A stretch of DNA of 64,000 bases from Streptomyces sp. 1222.5 (GTDB lineage: Bacteria; Actinomycetota; Actinomycetes; Streptomycetales; Streptomycetaceae): assembly GCF_900105245.1 (NCBI RefSeq), contig NZ_FNSZ01000001.1, positions 2,914,001 to 2,978,000 on the forward strand. The letters are read 5' to 3'. The translations under genes and the position numbers were made by a program. Position 1 is the stretch's first letter, and each line of letters opens with the position of its first letter. The notes beneath the pieces were generated by a model that did no database searches, had not been told where the DNA came from, and saw only the letters and a list, made by a program, of their open reading frames with translations. Shown one piece after another: positions 1 to 9,256 of this stretch.

Positions 1-641
1 CGGACGATCCGGCCCAGGTAGGGCCAGTTGAAGAAGCCGATGACGAAGATGAGCACGCTCAGGTGGAGCGGGAGCCCGTTGAGGCCGAACGCGCCGCCCT
101 GCAGGGTCGCGGAGATGGCGATGGCGAACAGCAGGAGGGGGAAGGCCAGGAACGTGTCCATCAGCCGGCTGATCACGTTGTCGACGCGGCCGCCGTAGTA
201 GCCGGCGATGACACCCATGATCGCGCCGATCACGTTGGACAGGATGGTGGCGCCGAAGGCGACCACCAGCGACACCCAGGAGCCCTCCAGGACGCGGGTG
301 GCGATGTCACGGCCGAACTTGGGGTCCACGCCGAGCGGGTGGTCCGCGCTCATGCCGCCCCAACTGCCCTTGGGCAGCGAGGTGTCCGGGGTGATCAGGT
401 CCTGGTTGAAGGCGTTGGGGTCGAGCCCCAGGGCGGCCTGGAGGGGGCGCGAGAGGATCGCGAGGAGGATCAGCAGGATCACGATGATGCCGCCGGCGAC
501 GGCGACCTTGTCCTTCTTGAACCGGGTCCAGGCGATCTGACCCAGAGAACGACCCTCGATCTGCCCCTTACCGGCACCCGCGAGCACAGCCTCCGGCTGT
601 GCCTCGGCTGCCGCCCCGGTGGTCTCGATCGGTGCGGTCAC
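1..641 (-). CDS. Dipeptide/oligopeptide ABC transporter permease, DppC/OppC type (partial)
   Basis: Inner-membrane permease subunit of a peptide-import ABC transporter. About 213 N-terminal residues are visible and the C-terminus lies beyond base 1. The start is GTG at 641, with GAGAGGGG about nine bases upstream. A 45-residue cytoplasmic arm precedes the first membrane helix (about residues 46-63). An extracytoplasmic segment with the GVDPKFGRD stretch typical of DppC/OppC follows, then helices at about 125-150, 165-182 and 197 onward. The coupling EAA loop would lie past the edge. It is the promoter-proximal gene visible here, with a 351-base gap upstream, so the remaining transporter genes are expected further left. 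Family assignment is firm; the exact peptide substrate is not known. Confidence 0.9.
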   Translation of the reverse strand, partial: MTAPIETTGAAAEAQPEAVLAGAGKGQIEGRSLGQIAWTRFKKDKVAVAGGIIVILLILLAILSRPLQAALGLDPNAFNQDLITPDTSLPKGSWGGMSADHPLGVDPKFGRDIATRVLEGSWVSLVVAFGATILSNVIGAIMGVIAGYYGGRVDNVISRLMDTFLAFPLLLFAIAISATLQGGAFGLNGLPLHLSVLIFVIGFFNWPYLGRIV

Positions 642-992
642 GGTGAGCGACCCCTCTCGCCGGTGGTGACCGGCCTGCGCCTGCCGCGGATTGCGGCTTT
701 GTCGACTTGCCATCGATCACGAGGTCTCGACCTCGCGTCTGAGTCGCGAGTCTTCAGCGTGGCCGCGATCACCCGCCAGATGTGGCGGCGAAAGTATGCG
801 CAACCGTGATGCAGTGCGGGGGATTCCGTTATCCGAACAGTGGGTAACGGCTCTCGGACGCGGGCCAGTTGTGGCGGAACGGGGAATTTGCGCGATTTGG
901 GGCGTACGGCTGATGTCTACGCGCGCAGAAGCACTCGGTCCGCGCAAATCCTGCGTTCCGGCGCCAAGGAGCGGGGTGCCGCGACGAGTTGA
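642..992. other. Intergenic region upstream of the peptide permease
   Basis: No credible gene is seen. Two symmetric elements stand out. CGAGGTC-TC-GACCTCG at 720-735 is a compact palindrome about 80 bases upstream of the permease start and a possible operator. The second is a pair of inverted nine-base arms (ATTTGCGCG at 886-894 and CGCGCAAAT at 941-949). The region should contain the permease promoter on the minus strand, but I cannot point to convincing -35/-10 boxes. Confidence 0.4.
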
Positions 993-1811
993 TCAGTAGC
1001 CACCGTGCACCGGCGGATAGCCGTATCCCGCGGCCGGCGCCTGCGGCTGCGGAGCGGCCTGCAGCTGGGGCTGGGGCGGGGCCGCGTGGGCCTCGCGGTC
1101 GTAGAACGGGCGCGCGTTGGCCCGCATCCACATCACCACCGGGTCGTACTCGTCGGTCATCGCGACCGTCGACACCGGCAGCCCCTCCGGGACCGCCCCG
1201 ACGGACTGCTGCATCATCCCGCGGACCGAGTCGACCGCGGCGGGCGAGGTGTCGTACACGTCCAGGCCGAGGGCGAGGTACGGCGCCCCGAGCGCCGGCT
1301 GCACCCAGGCGCGGCGCAGGGAGCGCAGGGCCGGGGTGCGGTGGGCGTTCTGCGCGAGCAGGGCGTAGAACTGCGGGATCTCGATGGTGGGTTCGGCGAG
1401 CCGGAGCGGGCCGGCGGGCTGCCGGTCCAGTCCGGTGGCGAGACGGCGCAGGTCCAGCCAGGGGATGCCGACGCCGCCGCCCCGGGCGTGCGGGTTGAGC
1501 CAGAGGCCGTAGTGGTCGGGGTAGAGGGTGCGGGCCACGTCGAGCCCGTCGACCACTTCGTACGAGCGGTTCCAGCCGCTGGCCGACAGCTCCTGGGCGG
1601 AGGTGACACAGGGGGCGTAGTGGAAGCCGTCGACCTCCATGTCCCCGTACTGGGCGTCCGGGGAGCCGGCCTGGCCGTGCCACAGGAGCATCCAGATCTG
1701 GCCGGAGGAGGGGGTGGCGAGGGCGCGGAGCAGGGCCTCGTAGGCGTCGTAGCGTCCGGGCGTGACCTGGCGCAGCATGTTTTCCACGCTGCCGCTTGGG
1801 CTCGCGCTCAC
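993..1811 (-). CDS. SseB-family protein (enhanced serine sensitivity), first paralog
   Basis: A 272-residue soluble protein of the SseB family, named for the E. coli gene whose overexpression alters serine sensitivity; the biochemical role is unknown. The start is a GTG at 1811 behind GGAGGGG. The body contains the SseB-type alternating beta/alpha fold without membrane segments. The last 35 or so residues are a Pro/Gln/Ala- and Gly/Tyr-rich tail (PPQPQLQAAPQ, then GYGYPPVHGGY), probably disordered. A second paralog lies immediately upstream on the same strand after a 177-base gap. Placement beside gcvT, glyA and sdaA suggests, by inference only, a link to serine/glycine homeostasis. Confidence 0.8.
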   Translation of the reverse strand: MSASPSGSVENMLRQVTPGRYDAYEALLRALATPSSGQIWMLLWHGQAGSPDAQYGDMEVDGFHYAPCVTSAQELSASGWNRSYEVVDGLDVARTLYPDHYGLWLNPHARGGGVGIPWLDLRRLATGLDRQPAGPLRLAEPTIEIPQFYALLAQNAHRTPALRSLRRAWVQPALGAPYLALGLDVYDTSPAAVDSVRGMMQQSVGAVPEGLPVSTVAMTDEYDPVVMWMRANARPFYDREAHAAPPQPQLQAAPQPQAPAAGYGYPPVHGGY

Positions 1812-1988
1812 CTGTCTTACCGCCCCTCCGATTGTTCCCCGCGTGTGGGGACAGCTTAAGCGCCCAGGAGCCCGGGGCCTCGTGTTCGTGCGCGGGTGCG
1901 GATAGGTGGTGGGTCCACGCGCCCCGCGGCGGCGGCGCCCGCCGGACGCGGCCGCGCGCTCCCGGGGTCGCCCGCGCCCGCGTCGGGT

Positions 1989-2780
1989 CTAGTGACCGTA
2001 CTGGTGGAAGGGGCGGACGTGGGTCTTCAGCCAGTCGGCGACCGGGTCCTGGGCGACGTCCAGGAGGACGAGGTTGACCGGCCACTTGACCGGGACTTTG
2101 CCGAGGGCCCGGCCCAGGGCCTCCAGCGGCAGCGCGCGCAGGTCGCCGTCCCACTGGGAGAGTTCGACGCCCACGAACATCACCGGGTCGGCCGTCTCGA
2201 TCGCGGCGAGGCAGCGGCGGGCGGTGAGCACCACGCCGGTCTGCGCGAACTCGGCGGAGGCGGCGGCGAGGAAGTCGACCGGGTCGTCCTGCCAGTCGGG
2301 CTCGAAGAGCCGGACCCGGCCGCCGGTGCCGAGCCCGTCGAGCGGGGTGCGGCCGGCCCGGCACAGCTCGGCGACCGCCTCGGGCGGCAGCGGCACGCCG
2401 ACCACGCCTCCCGGGTTCACGACCAGGCCCGCCTGCGGGGGCAGGCCCTGGGCGAACTCCACGGCGGGGGCGATGGTGAACGACATGTGAGAGCCGGCCA
2501 CCTGGCGCAGCTGCTCCTCGGAGCTGAACACCGGGACGTACACCTGGCCGTCGATCTCGGTGGTGGGCAGGTCGAGCGGGCCGCTGTCCGGGCCTCCGCC
2601 GTTGGGCAGGGGGATCCACAGGAAGCTCCGGCCGAGGACCTCGACGATCCGGCCGCCGGCCGCGGGTATGCCGAGGGATGCCGAGAGCACCTCCTCCAGT
2701 TCGTTGCCCGGCCAGCCGCCGTGCGGGTGGGGGTGCGCCTGTGCCGGGAAGTCCGCGCTGATGTCCGCCGGGAAGTCCAT
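1989..2780 (-). CDS. SseB-family protein, second paralog
   Basis: A 263-residue protein with the SseB N-terminal region (about residues 25-135, including the IDGQVYVPVFSS strand typical of the family) and an SseB C-terminal domain (about 150-260). No signal peptide or membrane helix is present. Its N-terminus is His/Pro-rich. It reads in the same direction as the preceding SseB paralog and as the P-loop ATPase upstream, with a 66-base gap to the latter, so the three may share transcription. The two SseB proteins are diverged rather than recent duplicates. Function is unknown; the family assignment is the only firm statement. Confidence 0.8.
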   Translation of the reverse strand: MDFPADISADFPAQAHPHPHGGWPGNELEEVLSASLGIPAAGGRIVEVLGRSFLWIPLPNGGGPDSGPLDLPTTEIDGQVYVPVFSSEEQLRQVAGSHMSFTIAPAVEFAQGLPPQAGLVVNPGGVVGVPLPPEAVAELCRAGRTPLDGLGTGGRVRLFEPDWQDDPVDFLAAASAEFAQTGVVLTARRCLAAIETADPVMFVGVELSQWDGDLRALPLEALGRALGKVPVKWPVNLVLLDVAQDPVADWLKTHVRPFHQYGH

Positions 2781-2846
2781 CTGCCTACCGCCTGCTGGGA
2801 ACCACTGCTGTGAGCTAGAAGGCTAGCGGGTGGCTGTGACAGCGCC

Positions 2847-3515
2847 TCACCGAGTGAAGCCCACGCGGCTGAGGACGTCCGCCGCGTCCCGGTCCAGCAG
2901 CACCGCCGAACCGCAGCCGGCGGGCAGCTCCCCCTTCTCCACGGCGCACAGCAGGCGCTCGGCCGTACGGCGGTGGCGGCGGAAGGCGTAGCGGGACACG
3001 CCCCGGCCGCGCTCGCGCTGGCCCGCCCTGGCCGTGCCGGGCGGGACGTCGAGGAGGAGCAGGTGCAGGGTGCCGCCGCGGCGCCGGGCCTCGCGGGCCA
3101 GCCAGGCGCGCACCCACGGCTGGGTGCCGCAGTCGTGCACGACGACGCCCTCGCCGGTGCGCAGGGCCCTGCGCAGGCCGGTGTAGTGGGCGAGGCGGAC
3201 CAGCGGGCGGTAGAGCGCGTACGGGAGCGCGCGCGGGACCTTGGTGTCCCAGCGGTCTCGGGTGTCCTGGGAGTCGATGCGGTGGCCGGTGACCGTGCGG
3301 TGCATGAGGGTGGACTTGCCGCTGCCGGGCAGGCCGGTGATCACCACCAGGTCGGCCGGCCCGAAGAGCAGGGCGTGCGGGCTGCGGCCCGCGCGGTCGC
3401 GCAGGTCGCGGACGACCGGGACGGAGCGGGCCGCCGCGCGCTCACGGGCCGGCGCGGAAGGCTGCTTCGGCACCGCGATGCCGGTGGTGGCGGCGTAGGC
3501 CGAGGTCCTGTTCAC
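2847..3515 (-). CDS. AAA/zeta-toxin-like P-loop ATPase or kinase
   Basis: A 222-residue P-loop protein. The Walker A motif GLPGSGKST is at about residues 60-68, just after a hydrophobic strand (DLVVITGL). A candidate Walker B-type strand VVVHDCG follows at about 125-131. The arrangement resembles small nucleoside/polynucleotide-kinase-like or zeta-toxin-like ATPases that phosphorylate small molecules. No partner antitoxin is apparent, and the conserved position between the SseB genes and gcvT argues for a housekeeping role. The N-terminal 45 residues are Ala/Arg-rich and poorly conserved in character, so the real start could be further in. Substrate cannot be assigned. Confidence 0.7.
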   Translation of the reverse strand: MNRTSAYAATTGIAVPKQPSAPARERAAARSVPVVRDLRDRAGRSPHALLFGPADLVVITGLPGSGKSTLMHRTVTGHRIDSQDTRDRWDTKVPRALPYALYRPLVRLAHYTGLRRALRTGEGVVVHDCGTQPWVRAWLAREARRRGGTLHLLLLDVPPGTARAGQRERGRGVSRYAFRRHRRTAERLLCAVEKGELPAGCGSAVLLDRDAADVLSRVGFTR

Positions 3516-3690
3516 CGTGATCGTCCTCCCCTGTGGGTTCGGTAACCCCCTTGCCCGCTAAATGTAAAGAGAAGGTAATGCGGTTGGGTGCGCGTACTGC
3601 CACAGGTCGGTTACAGAATGCGGGCCCTGACGGGTGGGGGCGCGGCGTGCAATGATGAGCCCGCCAACTGCATACCGGCCGTTTGAATCC

Positions 3691-3895
3691 GCGCGGGAGA
3701 GTCCCCGGCAGTCTTCACCGGGGCGCCGAAGGAGCAAGTCCCTCCCTTGAATCTCTCAGGCCCCGTTACCGCGCGGGCGAGGCACATCTGAAAAGCGGGC
3801 CGCTGTGACAGCGGCCCCACCCACGGTGCAAGCCGTGATCGTCCCTGTGGCGGTCGTGGCGAACCTCTCAGGTTCCGATGACAGATGGGGAGGAA
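3691..3895 (+). promoter_or_regulatory. Tandem glycine riboswitch upstream of gcvT
   Basis: The first aptamer (about 3691-3795) has the classic glycine-aptamer signatures in order: GGGAGAG, GGCGCCGAAGGAGCAAG and CTCTCAGG. The second (about 3800-3895) is less canonical but retains GGTGCAAGCC, CCTCTCAGG and GATGACAGATGGGG. It ends 45 bases before the gcvT start. Tandem aptamers are known to switch on gcv expression when glycine is abundant. I do not see a clear intrinsic terminator between aptamer II and the start codon, so control of translation initiation or Rho access is as likely as attenuation. This element explains why the reading frame upstream of the gcvT ATG should not be annotated as protein. 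Confidence 0.9.
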
Positions 3896-3939
3896 CGTTC
3901 CTCGCCCGTCCCATTCCTGTCCTGGGAGACGACCGACCG

Positions 3940-5058
3940 ATGAGCAGCACTGAACCCCGTCTCACCGCGCTCGATGCCGTGCATCGCTCGCTCGGTGCGA
4001 CGATGACCGACTTCGCCGGCTGGGACATGCCCCTGCGCTACGGCTCCGAGCGCGACGAGCACCTCGCCGTGCGGACCAGGGCCGGCCTCTTCGACCTCTC
4101 CCACATGGGCGAGATCACCGTGTCCGGCGCCGATGCGGCCGCCCTGCTGAACCACGCCCTGGTCGGCAACATCGCCTCGGTCGGTGTCGGCCGCGCCCGC
4201 TACACCATGATCTGCCAGGCCGACGGCGGCATCCTGGACGACCTGATCGTCTACCGGCTCGCCGAGACCGAGTACATGGTCGTGGCCAACGCCTCGAACG
4301 CGCAGGTGGTGCTGGACGCGCTCACCGAGCGTGCCGCCGGCTTCGACGCCGAGGTCCGCGACGACCGGGACGCCTACGCGCTGATCGCCGTCCAGGGCCC
4401 GGAGTCCCCCGGCATCCTGAAGTCGCTCACCGACGCCGACCTGGACGGCCTGAAGTACTACGCCGGCCTGCCCGGCACGGTCGCCGGCGTGCCCGCGCTG
4501 ATCGCCCGCACCGGTTACACCGGCGAGGACGGCTTCGAGCTGTTCGTGAAGCCGGAGCACGCGGTCGAGCTGTGGCAGGCGCTGACCGAGGCCGGCGAGG
4601 GCGCCGGTCTGGTGCCGTGCGGTCTGTCCTGCCGGGACACCCTGCGCCTGGAGGCGGGCATGCCGCTGTACGGGCACGAGCTGACCACCTCCCTTACCCC
4701 CTTCGACGCCGGGCTCGGCCGCGTGGTCAAGTTCGAGAAGGAGGGCGACTTCGTCGGGCGCGAGGCGCTCGCCGCGGCCGCCGAGCGCGCCTCCGCCGAG
4801 CCGCCCCGGGTCCTGGTCGGCCTGATCGCCGAGGGCCGCCGGGTGCCGCGCGCCGGGTACCCCGTCGTCGCGGACGGCCAGGTGATCGGCGAGGTCACCT
4901 CCGGCGCCCCCTCCCCCACCCTGGGCAAGCCGATCGCCATGGCCTACGTCGACGCCGCGCACGCGGCGCCGGGCAGCGCGGGCGTGGGCGTGGACATCCG
5001 GGGCAGCCACGAGCCGTACGAGGTCGTGGCGCTGCCCTTCTACAAGCGCCAGAAGTAG
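3940..5058 (+). CDS. gcvT: Glycine cleavage system T protein (aminomethyltransferase)
   Basis: T protein transfers the methylene carbon from the aminomethyl-lipoyl arm of GcvH to tetrahydrofolate and releases ammonia. The 372-residue product is the usual length. The ATG at 3940 follows GGGAGA by ten bases and begins the conserved [15 protein letters not shown] start; the open frame extends upstream only through riboswitch sequence. Recognisable motifs include [11 protein letters not shown] near the N-terminus, LFDLSHMGE, and the [11 protein letters not shown] folate-side segment. It is the first gene after the riboswitch, with gcvH 116 bases downstream, glyA next and sdaA after a hairpin. The P protein gene (gcvP) is not in this window. 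Confidence 0.97.
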   Translation: MSSTEPRLTALDAVHRSLGATMTDFAGWDMPLRYGSERDEHLAVRTRAGLFDLSHMGEITVSGADAAALLNHALVGNIASVGVGRARYTMICQADGGILDDLIVYRLAETEYMVVANASNAQVVLDALTERAAGFDAEVRDDRDAYALIAVQGPESPGILKSLTDADLDGLKYYAGLPGTVAGVPALIARTGYTGEDGFELFVKPEHAVELWQALTEAGEGAGLVPCGLSCRDTLRLEAGMPLYGHELTTSLTPFDAGLGRVVKFEKEGDFVGREALAAAAERASAEPPRVLVGLIAEGRRVPRAGYPVVADGQVIGEVTSGAPSPTLGKPIAMAYVDAAHAAPGSAGVGVDIRGSHEPYEVVALPFYKRQK

Positions 5059-5174
5059 ACACTGGGCGGCGGAACGCACCGGTCGCACGACCCGCGCGTC
5101 CTCCGCCTGCCCGCGAACCGTCCCAGCGGTACCCCATTCACCAGCACTCCCGCGCGTACAGGAGAATTCAGGCC

Positions 5175-5552
5175 ATGAGCAACCCCCAGCAGCTGCGCTA
5201 CAGCAAGGAGCACGAGTGGCTGTCGGCCGCCGAGGACGGCGTCTCGACGGTCGGCATCACCGAGTTCGCGGCCAACGCGCTCGGCGATGTGGTCTACGCC
5301 CAGCTCCCCGAGGTCGGCTCCACCGTGGAGGCGGGCGAGACCTGCGGTGAGCTGGAGTCGACGAAGTCGGTCTCCGACCTGTACTCGCCGGTGACCGGCG
5401 AGATCACCGAGATCAACGAGGACGTCGTCAACGACCCGTCGCTGGTCAACTCCGCCCCCTTCGAGGGCGGCTGGCTGTTCAAGGTCCGCATCTCGGACGA
5501 GCCGGCCGACCTGCTCTCCGCCGACGAGTACGCCGCCCACACCGCCGGCTGA
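5175..5552 (+). CDS. gcvH: Glycine cleavage system H protein (lipoyl carrier)
   Basis: H protein carries the aminomethyl group on a lipoamide arm between the P, T and L proteins. The product is 125 residues, the normal length. The lipoyl-attachment lysine is K64 in the [10 protein letters not shown] motif. The N-terminus has the conserved YSKEHEWL signature and the C-terminal half carries [17 protein letters not shown]. The start ATG at 5175 has AGGAGA about ten bases upstream. It lies between gcvT and glyA and is only 14 bases from glyA, so co-transcription with glyA is very likely. Confidence 0.97.
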   Translation: MSNPQQLRYSKEHEWLSAAEDGVSTVGITEFAANALGDVVYAQLPEVGSTVEAGETCGELESTKSVSDLYSPVTGEITEINEDVVNDPSLVNSAPFEGGWLFKVRISDEPADLLSADEYAAHTAG

Positions 5553-5566
5553 GGAGTCGTAGCCCG

Positions 5567-6829
5567 ATGACCGTCCTGAACACGCCCCTGCACGAGCTGG
5601 ACCCGGAGATCGCCGCCGCGGTCGACGCCGAGCTCGGCCGCCAGCAGTCCACCCTGGAGATGATCGCCTCCGAGAACTTCGCGCCGCTCGCGGTGATGGA
5701 GGCCCAGGGCTCGGTCCTCACCAACAAGTACGCCGAGGGCTACCCGGGCCGCCGCTACTACGGCGGCTGCGAGCACGTCGACGTCGCCGAGCAGATCGCC
5801 ATCGACCGGATCAAGGAGCTGTTCGGCGCCGAGTACGCGAACGTCCAGCCCCACTCCGGCGCCTCCGCCAACCAGGCGGCCCTGTTCGCGCTGGCCCAGC
5901 CCGGGGACACGATCCTCGGCCTGGACCTGGCGCACGGCGGCCACCTGACCCACGGCATGCGGCTGAACTTCTCCGGCAAGCAGTTCAACGTGGTCGCGTA
6001 CCACGTGGACGACTCCGGCCTGGTCGACATGGCCGAGGTCGAGCGGCTCGCCAAGGAGCACCGCCCGAAGGTGATCATCGCGGGCTGGTCGGCGTACCCG
6101 CGGCAGCTGGACTTCGCCGAGTTCCGCCGGATCGCCGACGAGGTCGAGGCGTACCTGTGGGTCGACATGGCCCACTTCGCGGGTCTGGTCGCCGCCGGTC
6201 TGCACCCGAACCCGGTCGAGCACGCGGACGTGGTCACCTCCACGACGCACAAGACCCTCGGCGGTCCGCGCGGCGGCATCATCCTCGCCAAGAAGGACTT
6301 CGCCAAGAAGCTGAACTCGTCCGTCTTCCCGGGCTTCCAGGGCGGTCCCCTGGAGCACGTGATCGCGGCGAAGGCGGTCTCCTTCAAGGTCGCCGCCTCG
6401 GAGGAGTTCAAGGAGCGCCAGCGTCGTACGGTGGAGGGTGCCCGCATCCTCGCCGAGCGCCTGACGGCGCCCGACGCCCGCGAGGCCGGCGTGAACGTGC
6501 TCTCCGGCGGCACGGACGTGCACCTGATCCTGGTGGATCTGCGTGAGTCCGAGCTGGACGGGCAGCAGGCCGAGGACCGTCTCCACGAGGTCGGCATCAC
6601 GGTCAACCGCAACGCCGTCCCGAACGACCCTCGGCCCCCGATGGTCACCTCGGGTCTGCGGATCGGCACGCCCGCCCTCGCCACCCGCGGCTTCACGGCC
6701 GAGGACTTCGCCGAGGTCGCGGACGTGATCGCCGAGGCGCTGAAGCCGTCGTACGACGCCGAGGCCCTCAAGGCGCGCGTGCAGGCGCTCGCCGACAAGC
6801 ACCCGCTGTACGCGGGCCTGAACAAGTAG
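5567..6829 (+). CDS. glyA: Serine hydroxymethyltransferase
   Basis: PLP enzyme that interconverts serine and glycine with tetrahydrofolate/methylene-tetrahydrofolate. The 420-residue protein is full length. The Schiff-base lysine is K229 in [12 protein letters not shown]. Other family marks are [33 protein letters not shown] and the C-terminal [11 protein letters not shown]. It starts 14 bases after gcvH with GAGGAG upstream. A strong hairpin follows the stop codon, which probably ends or attenuates the gcvT-gcvH-glyA transcript before sdaA. Being downstream of a glycine riboswitch fits use of glycine-derived methylene-THF to make serine. Confidence 0.97.
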   Translation: MTVLNTPLHELDPEIAAAVDAELGRQQSTLEMIASENFAPLAVMEAQGSVLTNKYAEGYPGRRYYGGCEHVDVAEQIAIDRIKELFGAEYANVQPHSGASANQAALFALAQPGDTILGLDLAHGGHLTHGMRLNFSGKQFNVVAYHVDDSGLVDMAEVERLAKEHRPKVIIAGWSAYPRQLDFAEFRRIADEVEAYLWVDMAHFAGLVAAGLHPNPVEHADVVTSTTHKTLGGPRGGIILAKKDFAKKLNSSVFPGFQGGPLEHVIAAKAVSFKVAASEEFKERQRRTVEGARILAERLTAPDAREAGVNVLSGGTDVHLILVDLRESELDGQQAEDRLHEVGITVNRNAVPNDPRPPMVTSGLRIGTPALATRGFTAEDFAEVADVIAEALKPSYDAEALKARVQALADKHPLYAGLNK

Positions 6830-6834
6830 TCCCC

Positions 6835-6863
6835 GGTGGGGCACCCGCCAGGGGTGCCCCACC
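6835..6863 (+). terminator. Hairpin between glyA and sdaA
   Basis: A perfect 12-base-pair stem (GGTGGGGCACCC with GGGTGCCCCACC) closes a five-base loop, six bases after the glyA stop. There is no U-run, as is common for Streptomyces terminators. sdaA starts 30 bases further on, so this may be a partial terminator that lowers sdaA expression relative to glyA. Confidence 0.7.
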
Positions 6864-6892
6864 ACCCGCTGCAGCTTTTCTGAGGAGTGACC

Positions 6893-8260
6893 GTGGCCAT
6901 CTCGGTCTTCGACCTGTTCTCGATCGGCATCGGCCCGTCCAGCTCCCACACGGTCGGCCCGATGCGTGCGGCGCGGATGTTCGCCCGCCGCCTGCGCAAC
7001 GAAGGGCTGCTGGAGAAAGTGGCCGCGGTCCGCACCGAGCTGTACGGCTCGCTGGGTGCGACCGGACACGGCCACGGCACCCCGAAGGCCGTCCTGCTCG
7101 GCCTGGCCGGCGACTCGCCGCGCACGGTGGACGTCGAGACGGCGGACGCGCGCGTGGAGGCGATCAAGTCCGAGGGCCGGATCGCCCTGCTGGGCGAGCA
7201 CGAGATCGCCTTCGACTTCGACCGCGATCTCGTACTGCACCGCCGCAAGGCCCTGCCGTACCACGCCAACGGCATGACGGTCTGGGCGTTCGACGCCTCG
7301 GGCGACGAGCTGCTGTCCAAGACGTACTACTCGGTCGGCGGCGGCTTCGTCGTGGACGAGGACGCGGTCGGCGCGGACCGCATCAAGCTGGACGACACGG
7401 TCCTGAAGTACCCCTTCCGCACGGGCGACGAGCTGCTGCGCCTGACGAAGGAGACCGGCCTGTCGATCTCCTCGCTGATGCTGGAGAACGAGCGGGCCTG
7501 GCGCACCGAGGACGAGATCCGGGCGGGTCTGCTGGAGATATGGCGTGTCATGCGCGAGTGCGTCCAGCGCGGCATGTCCCGCGAGGGCATCCTGCCCGGC
7601 GGTCTGAAGGTCCGCCGCCGCGCCGCCGTCTCGGCCCGCCAGCTGCGCGCCGAGGGCGACCCGCTGGCGCACGCCATGGAGTGGATCACGCTCTACGCGA
7701 TGGCGGTGAACGAGGAGAACGCGGCGGGCGGCCGGGTCGTCACCGCCCCCACGAACGGCGCGGCGGGGATCATCCCGGCGGTCCTGCACTACTACATGAA
7801 CTTCGTGCCCGGAGCCGACGAGGACGGCGTGGTCCGCTTCCTGCTCGCCGCCGGCGCGATCGGCATGCTGTTCAAGGAGAACGCCTCCATCTCCGGCGCC
7901 GAGGTCGGCTGCCAGGGCGAGGTCGGCTCCGCCTGCTCGATGGCGGCCGGCGCGCTGGCCGAGGTCCTGGGCGGCTCGCCGGAGCAGGTCGAGAACGCCG
8001 CCGAGATCGGCATGGAGCACAACCTGGGCCTGACCTGCGACCCGGTCGGTGGCCTGGTGCAGATCCCCTGCATCGAGCGCAACGGCATGGCCGCGGTGAA
8101 GGCGGTCACGGCCGCGAAGATGGCGATGCGCGGCGACGGCTCCCACAAGGTGTCCCTGGACAAGGTCATCAAGACCATGAAGGAGACCGGCGCGGACATG
8201 TCCGTGAAGTACAAGGAGACGGCGCGGGGCGGGCTCGCGGTGAACATCATCGAGTGCTGA
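6893..8260 (+). CDS. sdaA: L-serine dehydratase (ammonia-lyase), iron-sulfur type
   Basis: Deaminates L-serine to pyruvate and ammonia using a 4Fe-4S cluster. The 455-residue single-chain form combines the beta domain (starting [19 protein letters not shown]) and the alpha domain. Cluster-type cysteines appear in [25 protein letters not shown] and IPCIERNG. The start is placed at GTG 6893, seven bases after GAGGAG; a GTG six bases earlier overlaps the ribosome site and is less likely. With glyA and the glycine cleavage genes upstream, the set can carry glycine to serine to pyruvate. The next gene begins only 24 bases after the stop, in the same frame. Confidence 0.95.
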   Translation: MAISVFDLFSIGIGPSSSHTVGPMRAARMFARRLRNEGLLEKVAAVRTELYGSLGATGHGHGTPKAVLLGLAGDSPRTVDVETADARVEAIKSEGRIALLGEHEIAFDFDRDLVLHRRKALPYHANGMTVWAFDASGDELLSKTYYSVGGGFVVDEDAVGADRIKLDDTVLKYPFRTGDELLRLTKETGLSISSLMLENERAWRTEDEIRAGLLEIWRVMRECVQRGMSREGILPGGLKVRRRAAVSARQLRAEGDPLAHAMEWITLYAMAVNEENAAGGRVVTAPTNGAAGIIPAVLHYYMNFVPGADEDGVVRFLLAAGAIGMLFKENASISGAEVGCQGEVGSACSMAAGALAEVLGGSPEQVENAAEIGMEHNLGLTCDPVGGLVQIPCIERNGMAAVKAVTAAKMAMRGDGSHKVSLDKVIKTMKETGADMSVKYKETARGGLAVNIIEC

Positions 8261-8284
8261 CGGGCGCGGGCCGAGGGGCGGACC

Positions 8285-9151
8285 GTGCTCGCCCTCGGTG
8301 AGCCGGACCGCCCGATGTTCCCCCGCTCCGCCAACAAGCCGCTCCAGGTGCTCGGCATGCTGCGCGCCGGGCTCGCCCTGGACGGCGAGCTGCTGGCGCT
8401 GGCCTGCGCCAGCCATTCCGGCGAGACCTTCCACCTCGACGGCGTGCGCCGGATCCTGAAGGGCGCCGGGCTCGGCACCGGCGCCCTGCGCTGCACGCCC
8501 GGGCTGCCCATCGGCGAGGCCGCGCTGCGCGCCCACCTCGCGGCCGGCGGCACCCCCGCGCCGCTCACGATGAACTGCTCGGGCAAGCACGCCGCGATGC
8601 TCGCCACCTGTGTCGTCAACGGCTGGGACACGGCGGCCTATCTCGACCCGCGGCATCCGCTGCAGCGCGCCCTGCGGGAGACCGTCGAGGACCTGGCCGG
8701 CGAGAAGGTCGCCGCGACCGGGGTCGACGGCTGCGGGGCACCCCTGTTCGCGCTCGGCTACCGGGGCCTGGCGCGCGCGTTCGCCCGGCTGGCGACGAGC
8801 CCGCCCGGGTCCCCGGAGCGGCGCGTCGCACGGGCGATGGGCGGGCATCCCGAGTACGTCGGCGGGACCGGCCGGGACGTGACCCGGCTGCTGCGGGCGC
8901 TGCCCGGTGCGGTCGCGAAGGACGGCGCGGAGGGCGTCTACGCGATGGCGCTCCCCGACGGCTCGGCCGTCGCCCTGAAGATCGCCGACGGCTCCGGCAG
9001 GGCCCGCCCGGTCGTCCTGGTCGCCGCGCTGCGCAGGCTCGGCGTCCCGGTGGACGACGGCGGGACCCTCGCGGAACTGGCCACCGCACCCGTCCTCGGT
9101 CACGGCGAACCGGTCGGCGAGGTGCGCGCCGCGCGGATCCTGCGCGGCTGA
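8285..9151 (+). CDS. Asparaginase II-family protein, N-terminally short
   Basis: A member of the rhizobial-type L-asparaginase family (Asparaginase_II), which hydrolyses asparagine to aspartate and ammonia. The active-site SxxK motif is present as S15-A-N-K18, followed by ASHSGE, NCSGKHAAM and VDGCGAPLF, the motifs carrying the second serine and the metal-binding Cys/Lys/Cys. The protein is 288 residues from a GTG at 8285 behind GAGGGG, whereas relatives usually carry about 30-40 extra N-terminal residues (roughly 310-360 in all). Those residues cannot be recovered upstream because the frame is closed by the sdaA stop 24 bases before. It looks like a deletion that joined the gene directly to sdaA. 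It may be active or a remnant. Confidence 0.8.
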   Translation: MLALGEPDRPMFPRSANKPLQVLGMLRAGLALDGELLALACASHSGETFHLDGVRRILKGAGLGTGALRCTPGLPIGEAALRAHLAAGGTPAPLTMNCSGKHAAMLATCVVNGWDTAAYLDPRHPLQRALRETVEDLAGEKVAATGVDGCGAPLFALGYRGLARAFARLATSPPGSPERRVARAMGGHPEYVGGTGRDVTRLLRALPGAVAKDGAEGVYAMALPDGSAVALKIADGSGRARPVVLVAALRRLGVPVDDGGTLAELATAPVLGHGEPVGEVRAARILRG

Positions 9152-9256
9152 CCGGACCGCGGCCCCGAGGGCCGATGTCCCTCCTGGGGCTACCGCACGG
9201 TAACCGATGACCCCTACGCTGCCGTCGACTCGACCACAGCGAAGGGGAGTTGACGC

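Noticed and set aside
2847..3515. Zeta-toxin of a toxin-antitoxin module
   Set aside because: No antitoxin-sized neighbour gene; only the generic P-loop fold is shared.
3805..3939. In-frame N-terminal extension of gcvT
   Set aside because: The extension is glycine-riboswitch RNA sequence; the ATG at 3940 has a ribosome site and matches the conserved protein start.
5294..9103. Another open frame over 1200 codons on the minus strand across gcvH, glyA, sdaA and the asparaginase
   Set aside because: Same shadow effect; all four plus-strand genes have conserved catalytic motifs and proper ribosome sites.
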